This document shows, piece by piece, positions 10,345-20,697 of a DNA stretch of 64,000 nt. The position numbers were made by a program, and so were the translations under genes. Under the pieces are notes generated by a model. The model searched no databases and was not told the origin of the DNA. It was given only the letters and a program-made list of their open reading frames with translations. This DNA is from Gordionus sp. m RMFG-2023 (Eukaryota > Nematomorpha > Gordioida > Chordodea > Parachordodidae). Positions within the stretch are counted from its first letter, which is position 1, and every line of letters begins with the position of its first letter. The stretch is from positions 41,517,366-41,581,365 of the forward strand of contig NC_088777.1 of assembly GCF_954871325.1 (NCBI RefSeq), written 5' to 3'.

Positions 10345-12073
10345 GTAATGTGCTTAATTTCTAATATATAAATGATATGACAGATATACATTACCTGAAC
10401 TATATACATTCTTAAAATCTACGATAAGCTATAATTTATAGAAACACGTAAATATTAATTTCATTTTAAAACGAGTCAATCGAAATTATCATTTATCTCA
10501 ACAAATTTTTACAATATTTACTATAGAGTATTCCAATGGAATATTCACAATATGGGTAGGCTTGGTCTTTTGAGTCATTTAAGAATTATATAGGGTTATA
10601 TGTTGTAGATTAAGATGAATTGTGCCAATCATAACAAGTGACATATAATACAATTTATAATAGCTATTCATTATTTTAATATGTTCCAATAAAATCAGTT
10701 AGATACACGCCATTTTTGCTTCAAGTGTAGATAATTTATATTGAAATTCAATAAAAACTTTAAAAAAAAACCAGTTTTATTTAAACACAAGAATTCTTAT
10801 ATGGTAAGTAAAAATAGCGTATTACCATTTTTGAACTTTCAGCGTCCATATCTCAACCTCTAGGCAAGTTTAGATTTTTAATTATTTGTATTTTTCTTAG
10901 TTATTATAAATTTTATTAGCTTAACATCGATGCCCAAAATATAAAAGAATCTGAGAGGGTTTGACAGATATTTTTTTAATTAATTTGTTTTGTAATTTAT
11001 CATATTTATAGATACAATTATTTAAAATAAGATAGAATTTAGGAGATTGGTGTGGTCCTGTTTTATCTGATAGATTTTTACCGTATTGCGGGTTAAATCT
11101 AGAATGTAAAGTCTATGAAGGTATAAAAGATGTTCCAGGAAAATGCGTAATATCTGAACTAAGGGTATAAATATTATTACCTATATATTATATCTTATTA
11201 TTAGATTAAACATCAAATAAATTAAATGGCTATTTATTTATAGTCTCCAGCGTCTACATGACAGGATTTTCACTGGATGCAAAGCCCCTTCAAAAACCTG
11301 TTACCCCCCTTAAAATTCCAGCCGTCTTCGGCTGCGGTGTCTCTCTATTATTATTTTCACCTTTTTAATTTATTGATACACTTTTCAGAGAATTATAAAT
11401 TAATCTATCTCTACTACCAACTATCGATATTTTGTGAATATAAAGAATTTATTTTTTAGATAATAAATTCAATTAAAACCTCCAATATTTACAATGAATT
11501 AATTATTATGCCATTATGAGCTTGCTAAAATATCTAAACCTTTTAAATTACATTACAAAAGATAGCAGAAAGTTTTATTTGGAAAACAATGTGTATGATT
11601 GTTTGCAATATATAGATTTGGTCGATGAATTGTATTATAATAATTCTATAAAAAAGTATTAATTTTTACAACAATAAATTTTGTCCTATTTGATCTCAAA
11701 ATTTAATAGATAAACCCCCAAAAAATTTATCATATCCGCATTAAAGCAGCCTACCCCTTCAAAAAAATAGGATGCAAACTGTTCCTACCCCTCCCGCTCA
11801 TGTAGACGCTGATAGTCTCTTTGTGGTGCTGATTATTATTACAGTTATTGATTGAAATAATAAGCGATTATATTTAAGTGTTCCCTGTTTTATTGTAATA
11901 ATATTTTATTTTTATAGGGCTTAGGGCATGATTGTCATGAAACATATGGTAAAAATTTGGCATTACTTAGAGTTGAAAACATATTTTCTTGCCAAGAGGG
12001 CTTAATTTGTATGCCTCATTTTTACAAATGGTGGTTACCTGCAGGAACATGCGTCAAGATAATCACAAAATAA
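10208..12073 (+). CDS. Secreted cysteine-rich protein with IGFBP-like N-domain, 3 terminal exons
   Basis: Exons 10208-10344, 11036-11164 and 11918-12073 join in phase to give 139 residues ending in TAA at 12071. The order is C-Q-C-L, M-C-G, E-E-C-E, N-C-S-N-C-C-H-V-C-A-K, then L-G-D-W-C-G, P-Y-C-G-L-N-L-E-C and P-G-K-C. This fits the N-terminal insulin-like-growth-factor-binding module (CC-x2-CA, G-x2-CG, C-x2-GL-x-C, G-x-C). A further half-module follows: G-H-D-C, S-C-Q-E-G-L-I-C-M and P-A-G-T-C. Such proteins are secreted and bind insulin-like peptides or act as small extracellular regulators. The ligand here is unknown. A family B transposon lies in intron 2. The 5' exon with the signal peptide is missing. 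The family call rests on cysteine spacing, so a related arthropod-type single-domain binding protein or another cystine-rich module is possible. Confidence 0.72.
11036..11164 (+). CDS. IGFBP-like gene, exon with second half of the module
   Basis: Forty-three codons in phase 0, from acceptor AAGATAG to donor AGG|GTATAA. It reads N-L-G-D-W-C-G to P-G-K-C-V-I-S-E-L-R. Two nearer AG dinucleotides (11041-11045) were rejected because they change the frame and lose the cysteine pattern. Confidence 0.7.
11248..11811 (-). mobile_element. hAT-like non-autonomous family B, copy 1 (intronic)
   Basis: Perfect tips CAGCGTCTACATGA and inverted TCATGTAGACGCTG, with an exact 8-bp duplication ATAGTCTC on both sides (11240-11247, 11812-11819). 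It is 564 bp, non-coding, in intron 2 of the cysteine-rich gene. By its internal sequence it is inverted relative to the copies at 18609 and 62528. Confidence 0.92.
11918..12073 (+). CDS. IGFBP-like gene, terminal exon with extra half-module
   Basis: The acceptor TTTTTATAG precedes 11918 in phase 0, and the stop TAA is 12071-12073. It encodes G-L-G-H-D-C, S-C-Q-E-G-L-I-C-M and W-W-L-P-A-G-T-C-V-K, a repeat of the G-x2-C...C-x2-GL-x-C...G-x-C pattern of the preceding exon. Confidence 0.72.
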   Translation, partial: GLGHDCHETYGKNLALLRVENIFSCQEGLICMPHFYKWWLPAGTCVKIITK

Positions 12074-12149
12074 AAACTATAGCTAGGTCGACAATAATAT
12101 ATCATGTCAGGGCACGACAAATGTCTTAAAATAATTTCATAATCATAAA

Positions 12150-12155
12150 AATAAA
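12150..12155 (+). promoter_or_regulatory. Candidate poly(A) signal of the cysteine-rich gene
   Basis: AATAAA lies about 77 bases after the stop, with another at 12181. In DNA this rich in A+T the hexamer is frequent by chance. Confidence 0.35.
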
Positions 12156-12495
12156 TGACATATTATCAATAATAAATAATAATAAAGTTATTATATTTGT
12201 ATGACAAATGCGATTAAAATAGCTTTTTCATAATCATAAATATAGAAAATCTTTAAAAAAATTTTCATTGATAAAAAATACAATTTGAAATAAATTATGG
12301 CCTGCTTGTGATTTATCTGTTACCAATAGAATATTAAAGGAAATCTAGAAAATATGTTATACTTTTCTTATTAAGACACAATAACATTTCTAATAATTAC
12401 TTAGACTGACGATCCATTCCTTTAAAAGCAGAAAAAGGATCAAATGCATATTTGCGTCTGTAATGTAATAATATTATATTATTGTTTAGTGTTAA

Positions 12496-13300
12496 CAGTG
12501 GCGTCGCTGGGGGAGGGGGGCGCCGGGGCTCGAGATCCCTAGAAAATTTTAATAGCCCCCTGAAGCAAAAAAAATTTTTTTTTTAATGGAATCTTAACCC
12601 CTTGAACTAAAAATAATTTTTTTTGATTGCCTACTGAAAGATTTCTTTTATAATTCTATTAAGTAAAATATAGATTTAATTTTATTATTTAAAAATTAAT
12701 AAGACTATCTAAATATTCATTAAATGAATACTATTTTAAATATTAGATTAAATTAATACATATAAATTATGTTTTCACTATGTCAGTTAGCAATCAAATT
12801 TTGTGTTAAAAATAGAATATCAATATCACTCACTAAATATTAATTTAGCATTAACAGTTGAAGCTTAATTGACTATTATTATTTAAATTATTTTATAACC
12901 CTAATTAAATAAATATAATCATTTATTAATTGAAAATTAAATATTGTAATTAGCAGAGTTCAAAATGACTAATCAACTGTATATTTATTTTTAAATTTTA
13001 TTATCATACCTATTCCTTAAAATATTTTCAAGGTCTAAATAAGTATAATAAAAACTAAAAAGTAATTAAGTAGATATAGTTTATAATCCTCTATTATATA
13101 CAGTTTATAAAATATTAGACAAAATGCCACTTTTATAGACGTATTTGACAGTTATAATATATTACAGCTAATATTATAATGAATTTTACTAATAAATGCT
13201 TTTAATAATAAATATAGTAACAATATGCTTTCAAGTATTTAACGCCATTTATTATAAATAATTTTAAAAATACACATTTTATTATTCATCCTACAATAGA
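12496..13300 (+). mobile_element. Diverged relative of family A
   Basis: Begins with the hAT-style tip CAGTGGCGTCGCTGG followed by a G-rich run. From about 13000 to 13300 it follows the family A interior (TATTTGACAGTTA, ATTTAACGCCAT, ATTATTCATCCTACAAT) at much lower identity than the family A copies share. The right end was not found, so the stated end is approximate. Confidence 0.55.
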
Positions 13301-13744
13301 TGTAATAAATTTGATAAATTTTCTTTTCTTTTTAGGAAAGCTATTTTTTTTCTTTTCTTTTTAGGAAATCTATTTTTTTCTTTTTCAAAAAACAGTTTTG
13401 AGTTAAATTTTTAATACAAGTATATTTTTGATATTTTTACAAACTACTATTATTTTAAGATATAATATACCAACTAGAGGTGGTGCGACAATATAAAAAA
13501 TCTTAATTGTTTTATCATATCATTCTGGTCCTTATTTTATAGTTCCAAAATGTTTCATTTCTAATATGGCATCCTTGCCGTGTAAATAACTCAAGGCTTC
13601 AATATATTTGCACAATTATTTCTTCCAAAGATTTTTAGTGTTTTTTATTTTATTAATTTATCCAACATAATAAATTCTGATACTATTTTACATCGTGAGT
13701 GTCATGACTATTACTCTAAATTAACCAGCATCTATTATTTGTGT
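13301..13744. other. A+T-rich DNA without a recognised gene
   Basis: Contains a small direct repeat (TTTTCTTTTTAGGAAA near 13322 and 13354) and otherwise only simple A/T-rich sequence. Confidence 0.35.
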
Positions 13745-13752
13745 TGCTATGT

Positions 13753-15127
13753 GATAGGCGTAGCCAAGATTTTCCTAAGGGTAGGGGGGGGGGTGGGTTA
13801 AAAAATTTCTTGGGGCTTTGCCCCCAACCCCATTTTGGGCGGGCAAAATATTTTTTTCAAGATAGGGGGTTAATTTTAATAAAAAAAATAAGCCTGGAAC
13901 AAATATGAAATATTTTTTTTTAGTTTAGATAAAATATAATAAATTACTTGTATATACATTAATATAAAAGCATGGTAATAATTTATTCCAAACAAGTATA
14001 AGAAATTTATTTATAAAAAGTAAGTAGACATTAGTTGATATTCCTCTATTATATACAAAATACTAGGTAAAATTCCACTTTCACAGACATATTTGACAGT
14101 TAGAGAATATATTAGAGTTAATATTTTAACAAATTTTGCTATTCAATGCTCTTGATAATAAAGATGCAAAAATTTGCATTCAATTATTTAACGCCATCTA
14201 ATTATTTTGAAATAAAAATGATATTAAAAATTAATCTTCATATTATTCATCCCACAATGTATTTAAAAGATATTTTCTGATGTCCTTATCAATATTTTAT
14301 AGTTTTCTGTAAAATATATAATTCGCTAAAATGGTAAAAATTACTTGATTGTCATATGATAATTGATAAAATTAAATATACTGTAAATCTACAACATATA
14401 ATATTTCACTGTTTGTATTGTGCTTTAGTTTTTTTATTTAATTTATGATTTAATTCTATCAATAGTTTTATAATTATATTTCACTTTTATTAAGATAAAT
14501 AAATTAAAATACTCACTTTATAAAAAATTATATTTGATATATTATATTATTTAGTATTTTTATGGATCTATAAAATTATAATACATTTCACTTTTGTTTA
14601 AGACTTATCTTTGGCATATATTCCATTTCTTAAAAAACATTTTTGGTTCACTTTTTTTTATATATAAATGCTTTTTTCCAAAAACGCATAAACTATGATG
14701 AATAGTTTTATAAAAAAATATCAACTTTTACATTCTTTCTTTCAAATTATTTTTAAGATATATACATACATTTTTGGGGGTCTGGGAGTGGGGGGAGAAC
14801 TAAGGGGAGTGTCTACATGAGCGGGGGGGTGGGTAGGAACAGTTTGCATCCTAATATCTATAAAGGGGTAGGGGGTAGGAATGTTGGTAGGCTATAATAA
14901 TCTAGAAAAATTTCCATTACATTTTTAAATTATCTTTGGATAACATTTTGGTATTTTTAGGGGGGGGGGTAGATATATATTTTTGAGGGGGGTTTGCATC
15001 CAGTAAATATACTGTCATGTAGACGCTGAATAAGGGGGATATTTTTTATTAGCTTAAAATAATATTCACAAAAATTGATAAATTTCTGAAGGGGGGGATT
15101 TCCCCTTGCCCCCTGGCTACGCCTATG
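13753..15127 (+). mobile_element. hAT-like non-autonomous family A, complete copy with nested family B
   Basis: Tips GATAGGCGTAGCCAAG and inverted CCTGGCTACGCCTATG, with an exact 8-bp duplication TGCTATGT (13745-13752, 15128-15135). Without the nested element the body is about 1.15 kb, matching the copy at 19250-20449. The interior is A+T-rich and non-coding. G-runs lie just inside both tips. Confidence 0.92.
14807..15028 (+). mobile_element. hAT-like family B, short copy nested in family A
   Basis: Tips GAGTGTCTACATGA and inverted TCATGTAGACGCTG; the flanks ACTAAGGG and AATAAGGG form a 7/8 target duplication. The matching uninterrupted sequence at 20343-20350 in the other family A copy is the empty site. 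It has lost about 340 bp of interior compared with the 564-bp copy. Confidence 0.85.
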
Positions 15128-15222
15128 TGCTATGTAATTTAAGAGTATTACTAAAACAGCTGAGAACATATGATTGCATATTTTAGATAAACAATAATGG
15201 TACTGTGAAGACGTTTATATAT

Positions 15223-15432
15223 TATATATCATTTAAAATGGATGATAATCTTTTAGAAATTTAATATCTCGCAATAATTTTCTTGATAACTTATCTAGCT
15301 ACCATCATGTCATCTAAAAGAAAGCTCTAACCAATTAATAGTTTTATGATTTAGATTGGTCGTTTATACTCTCTTCTTCGATAATTGTTGATTTTGGTTT
15401 AGGTCTATAAATTTTTCCTTATTAGTCCATTC
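15223..15432. repeat. Dispersed repeat block, second copy split at 19172-19249 and 20450-20588
   Basis: From TATCATTTAAAATGGATGAT to the words before CTAATAGAAAGC it aligns with the sequence flanking the family A copy at 19250. This copy is uninterrupted at AGCTACCA and so preserves the pre-insertion state. Confidence 0.85.
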
Positions 15433-15660
15433 TATAAACTAATAGAAAGCCCGTCAAAAATGACGGGGAAGATTTTTATTCATTTTTTACGATAGGCGCC
15501 ATGCCAGGTTCAAGCTCACAATATTAGGAAGCACAAGATCTTATCATTTTAAAAAAGTTTATCAAGCCCAGCTCAACCCCTAATAATTTGTAAAAGATAT
15601 TTCCAAGTCAGGTGCAAGCTAATATTAATTTTGATGTTATAAGCCCAGTCCTACCCATTA
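15433..15660 (+). repeat. Dispersed repeat, second copy (inverted) at 1-272
   Basis: GCCCGTCAAAAATGACGGG is a near-palindrome at the start. Loosely repeated units follow with GTTCAAGCTCACAATATTA and GCAAGCTAATATTA-type words. No coding content is visible. Confidence 0.45.
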
Positions 15661-16400
15661 TAATTTTGAAATTTTTTTCCCGCCTTGTAGATAGTTAAAT
15701 TTTTAATATCATCACATGAACGGGAAATATCGGATTTACCAATTAATCTAATATAGAAAAAAACATGTAAATTCCGTATTAAGGGAAACTGGGAAAGCCT
15801 GGGCAACCACTTATTAGAGACATGACAAATAAAATTAAAATAACCGACTTTTATACTTTTTTGTAATATGATCAATTAAAATTATATCTAAAAAATATGT
15901 TGTTTATTATATAGGGTTATTGTTGTTTTTCAGATAAATTTAATGTGTGTCTTGCATTTCTGAAATTATTTGTCAATGAATTTGATAAGGGATATATATT
16001 ATTTATGTTAAGTAAAAATAAAATGCTGTCTAATAAAATTAAAAAAATGCCATTAAACACTAATGAAACTTATATGCAAATTATTTATATATTTTTTAAG
16101 ATATTTTTTTTTATTGACATATAAATTTAGGATAATTTTTTTAAAAAATAATGAGGATTATTATTATGTATTTGATAAAATTAAGAGCAAATCCTTGTTG
16201 ATATTTTAATTTTTGATGGAAAAAGCGACAAAATAAATCTGGGCGGTCGTCTGGATAGGAAATAATTAATGTATAATTTTATATCATTTAGGGTTGTAGA
16301 TAAAAGTGATGACGGATTAATAAAGCAGTGTACAAAAAACATTACGTCCTGATAAAGATGATATGCCTATGCCTTGGGATACTGGTAAAAGAAAAACGTA
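15661..16400. other. No recognised gene
   Basis: Short frames only. The region around 16230-16400 is slightly richer in G+C, but no domain or splice-supported frame emerged. Confidence 0.35.
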
Positions 16401-16766
16401 AAACGATATTTCTGTCAATGTCAGCATTGGTATCCCCCTCTAAAATAGAATCATAAACGACAATGTTAACTCAACCATAAAACGGTCGTAAGTATTGTTA
16501 TAAAGGCCACGACAGAACTACTGCATATATTTCCATTAATAAAGTTGATGAAATTGGCCGTACTGTACATTCAAGTTTGAACACGCAAAACGATATTTCT
16601 GTCAATGTCAGCATTGGTATCCCCTTCTAAAATAGAATCATGAACGACAATGCAACCATAAAACGGTCGTAAGTATTGTTTTAAAGGCCACGACATAACT
16701 ACTGCATATTTTTCCATTAATAAAGTTGATGAAATTAGCCGTACTGTACATTCAAGTTTGAACATT
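16401..16766. repeat. Two-copy tandem duplication, period 187 bp
   Basis: AAACGATATTTCTGTCAATG opens both copies (16401 and 16588), and both end in CATTCAAGTTTGAACA. Differences are few, apart from an 8-9-bp indel near ACAATG(TTAACTC)AACC. A - strand frame in the second copy (16571-16765) matches no family I know and is probably incidental. Confidence 0.9.
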
Positions 16767-17257
16767 CCTCTAAATATTCATGAAAGTTTCTCAGAGAATC
16801 GGATAAAGTAATATTTATATTAACTCCTAGTGAAGTGGATGATAGTACAGAAATAAATGTTTATATTTGTTAAAAAATAGGCGGAGGCATAGGGATTGTG
16901 GTAGTGGTGATAGTATAATTTGGAGAACTGGGTGAAAATAAAATAAACATAGATATAAAACATAAGATAAAAAAAAAATAAACCTCCAGATGAGTTCATT
17001 TCAGGTGTAGTTCTTTATTATTTTGTCTACCAGTAACTCTAGAACGGGTAAGGCGTTTGTTTAATGGTAATTATTTTTTTTACTTATCTTTAATAATAGA
17101 TTCATGTTTTGTAGCAATGTGAGGGATTAAGGTTAGCCTAAACAAATAAAGAAATCAGGTAAAAATATCTATTGTTGAAATTAAACAAACTTTAAAATAA
17201 TGTAAAACTGGTAGATGGATCAATATTAGATGCATATTTCTAGTAGTTGGAGGGCTA
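16767..17257. other. No recognised gene
   Basis: A+T-rich, with no open frame of note and no element ends. Confidence 0.35.
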
Positions 17258-17687
17258 TAATCAAAAATAATTTTTGGGGGACTTATCAATCCTATTATGA
17301 TATTCTAAAAATTAAAAAATAACATGATGAATGTAATGTTATTAAGATTAAGGTTAATTAATTGTAAGGTAATTAAAAAATAAGATTAAAAAAGAGGGGA
17401 AAACGAAGGTATAAATTATTATATTATAAAAATTAAATTAAAGGAATTGATAAGGTTTGGCTATCATCAAAAAAATTTTTTGGGGGACTTATCAAGCCTA
17501 TTATGATATTCTAAAAGTTAAAAAATAACATGATGAATGTAATGTTACTAAGATTAAGGTTAATTATTTGTAAGGTAATTAAAAAATAAGATTAAAAAAG
17601 AGGGGAAAAAAGAAGGTAAAAATTACTATTATTATATTATAAAAATAATAAAAATTAAATTAAAGGAATTGATAAGGTTTTGAGAAA
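17258..17687. repeat. Two-copy tandem duplication, period about 206 bp
   Basis: GGGGGACTTATCAA recurs at 17276 and 17482. Both copies continue through ATGATGAATGTAATGTTA and end in AAAGGAATTGATAAGGTTT. Copy 2 has a short A/T expansion. Confidence 0.88.
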
Positions 17688-18226
17688 TAGTGGTTAATAG
17701 ATAATAGAGATAGAAAGAAAAGAATTAGATAATAAAATTTAATGATAAATAAATTAATTAAGGGAGGGGAAAAAAATAAAGAAAGAGTTATTTATAAGGA
17801 TTGGAGATTATAAATACGTTAGGATAAGAATATTTAAATATTTGAATATACTTGGTTATCTTAATTATTGGTTATGAAAGAAAAATATGAGTATAAAAAA
17901 TTGTAATGTAAGTACTGACAAAAATTGTGAGTTTGTTTAAAATAAATATAAAAGTTGAGTATCTTGTAGAGATTTCATTAATGTGTAAATGATAATATGA
18001 GATGAAAATTGATAAGGTAATTTAAAAAATAAAGAAAGGATTAAGTGAAATAAAAAGTTTCATTCATATTTACAAAGTTGAGGGAATATTGTTTTTATCA
18101 ATTCAAAGACCATTTTTCAAATCTCTCAATCCATGTTAGGTATGTGTACACCATCAATTCTCGAAATTCCATTCATCTGTTTGTATAAAATAAATAAATA
18201 AAATCAACAAATAAAAAAAATAAAAA
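17688..18226. other. Purine-rich, non-coding DNA
   Basis: The + strand is dominated by A and G words (GATAATAGAGATAGAAAGAA and similar) to about 18060. No gene recognised. Confidence 0.35.
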
Positions 18227-18227
18227 T

Positions 18228-18329
18228 AAATACGTATCGATGACATGGACGTATCGATGACATGGACGTATCGATGACATGACGTAGCGATGACATGACG
18301 TAGCGATGACATGACGTCACGATGACGTA
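18228..18329. repeat. Short minisatellite, unit about 17 bp
   Basis: Five to six units of GACGTATCGATGACATG, the later ones GACGTAGCGATGACAT. One junction makes the palindrome TGACGTCA (18312-18319). The array is not CRISPR-like: there are no unique spacers. Confidence 0.85.
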
Positions 18330-18358
18330 GTGAGGACAACGGAAAATTATAATATAGA

Positions 18359-18468
18359 TGTGTAAAATGGTAACAGAGAGTTATATTAGTTTGATAACCT
18401 TTTGTCAATGTAAGTTGCTAAGAATTATATTATTGCATTATATGGTTTTAAAAACTATTATCAATTGG
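18359..18468. repeat. Segment duplicated at 20589-20697
   Basis: GTGTAAAATGGTAACAGAGA and the following ~105 bp recur at 20589 with two or three differences, in the same orientation. The copies bracket a family B and a family A element. Confidence 0.88.
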
Positions 18469-18519
18469 TTTTATAATTGACATTATGAATTATAATGATT
18501 ATTTAGGATATTTATATAA

Positions 18520-18608
18520 ATATTTTTTTCGGGTCGGGTCAGATAGCTTTTACAACCCGACCCGAACCCGAAAAATATTTAGGTCGGGCTACGGACATCC
18601 CGTGCAGT
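18520..18608. repeat. G+C-rich hairpin patch with CCCGACCCGAACCCG motifs
   Basis: CGGGTCGGGTC (18530-18540) and CCCGACCCGAACCCG (18557-18571) are inverted relative to each other. This looks like the remnant of a short element with CCCG-rich subterminal repeats such as those at 44970 and 51719. Confidence 0.5.
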
Positions 18609-19171
18609 CAGCGTATGAGCGGGAGGGGTAGGAACAGTTTGCATCCTATTTTTTTTGAGGGGGTAGGAGGTAAGCTGCACTAATGGGGGTGGGATAAATT
18701 ATTTGGGGGGTTATCTATTAAATTTTGAGATGAAATAGGACAAAATTTATTGCTGTAAAAATTAATACTTTTATTATAGTATTATTATAATACAATTCAT
18801 CGACCAAATCTATATATTGCAAACAATCATACACATTGTTTTCCAAATAAACTATCCTTTTAAATGTAATTTAAAGGGTTTAGATATTTTAGCAAGCTCA
18901 TAATGCCATATTAATTAATTCATTGTAAATAATGGAGGTTTTAATTGAATTTATTATCTAAAAAATAAATTCTTTATATTCACAAAATATCGATAGTTGG
19001 TAGTAGAGATAAATTAATTTAAGTTATCCTTTATAAATTCTCTGAAAAGAGTATTAATAAATAAATAGATGAAAATAATGATAAAGAGACAGGCGGCGAT
19101 TTTTTTAGGGGGTAGGCAAAGGTTTTTGAAGGGGGTTTGCATCCAGTGAAAATCCTGTCATGTAGACGCTG
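18609..19171 (+). mobile_element. hAT-like non-autonomous family B, copy 3
   Basis: The right tip TCATGTAGACGCTG is intact. The left tip reads CAGCGTATGAGCGGGAGGGG, lacking four bases of the family consensus. The interior closely follows the copies at 11248 and 62528. No target duplication is visible (GTGCAGT on the left, TATCATTT on the right), so the left flank has been rearranged. Confidence 0.85.
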
Positions 19172-19249
19172 TATCATTTAAAATGGATGATAATCTTTTA
19201 GAAGTTAAATATCTCACAATAATTTTCTCGATAACTTATCTAGCTACCA

Positions 19250-20449
19250 CATAGGCGTAGCCAGGATTTTCATAAGGGGGGGAAATCAAAAAAGTACTGG
19301 GGGCTTTGCCCCCAGACCACCTTTTGGGCGGGCCTTCGGCGCGCTTTTCCCGGCCTTCGGCCGGGTTACTTTAACCTATATATAGTCATAAAATATTTTT
19401 ACAAATTTTAATAAAAAAAATAAGCCTGGAACAAATATGAAATATATTTTTATTAGTTTATATAAAATAAAAATATAATAAATTACTTGTATTGTATATA
19501 CCTTAATATAAAAGCATGGTAATAATTTATTTCAAACAATTATAAGAAATTTATTTATAATAAGTAAGTAGACATATAGTTGATTTTACCCTATTATATA
19601 GAATTAGTTATAAAATACTAGGTAAAATTCCAATTTTACAGACATATTTGACAGTTAGAGAATATATTACAGTTAATAATCTGACAAAATTTACTAATCA
19701 ATGCTCTTAATATTAAATATAGCAACAATATGCATACAATTATTTAACGCCATCTATTTTATTTAAGTATATATAAATTTAATCTTCATATTATTCATCC
19801 CACAATGTCTTTAAAAGATATTTTCTGATGTCCTTATCAATATTTTATAGTTTTCTGTAAAATATATAATTCGCTATATTGGTAAAAATACTTGATTGTC
19901 ATTTGATAATTAGATATATTGTAAATCGACGACATATAATATTCCACTGTTTATATTGTGCTTTAATATTTTTTTAATTTATGATTTAATTTTATCAATA
20001 GTTTTATAATTATATTTTACTTTTATTGAGATAAATAAATTAAAATTACTCACTTTATAAAAAATTATATTTGATATATTATATTATTTAGTAATTTTAT
20101 AGATCTATTATTAATAATTATAATACATTTCACTTCTGTCTTAAGACTTATCCTTGGCCTATATTCCATTTATTAAAAAACATTTTTGGTTCATTTTATA
20201 TATTTATAAATTATTTTTTTTTTCAAAAATCTATAAATTATGATGAATAATTTTATAAAAAATATCAACTTTTACATTCTTTCTTTTAAATTATTATTTA
20301 AGATATATGCATACATATATGAGGGTCAGGGAGTGGGGAGAGGACTAAGGGGGATATTTTTTATTAGCTATAAATGATATTTACAAAAAGTGATAAATTT
20401 CTGAAGGGGGGGGAAATTTCCTATTGCCCCCCCCCTGGCTACGCCTATG
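19250..20449 (+). mobile_element. hAT-like non-autonomous family A, intact copy
   Basis: Exactly 1,200 bp between CATAGGCGTAGCCAGG and its inverted CCTGGCTACGCCTATG, flanked by the 8-bp duplication AGCTACCA (19242-19249, 20450-20457). The uninterrupted site at 15293-15330 confirms the insertion. Subterminal G-runs and the near-palindrome GGCCTTCGGCCGGG occur in the first 120 bp. No coding frame. Confidence 0.95.
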
Positions 20450-20588
20450 AGCTACCATCATGTCATCTAAAAGAAAGCTCTAACCAATTAATAGTTTTAT
20501 GTTTTAGATTGGTCGATTATACTCTCTTCTTTGAGAATTGTTGATTTGGTTTAGGCCTATAAATTTTTCTTTATTAGTCCATTCTATA

Positions 20589-20697
20589 AATGTGTAAAAT
20601 GGTAATAGAGAGTTATATTAGTTTGATAACCTTTTGTCAATGTAAGTTGCTAAGAATTATATTATTGCATTATATGGTTTTTAAAAACTATTATCAA
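20589..20697. repeat. Second copy of the 18359-18468 segment
   Basis: See 18359. It directly follows the block shared with 15223-15432, whereas the first copy does not, so the two repeats were joined by a rearrangement. Confidence 0.88.

Noticed and set aside
16571-16765. 64-codon - strand frame as a gene
   Set aside because: Lies within a two-copy tandem duplication whose other copy does not keep the frame.
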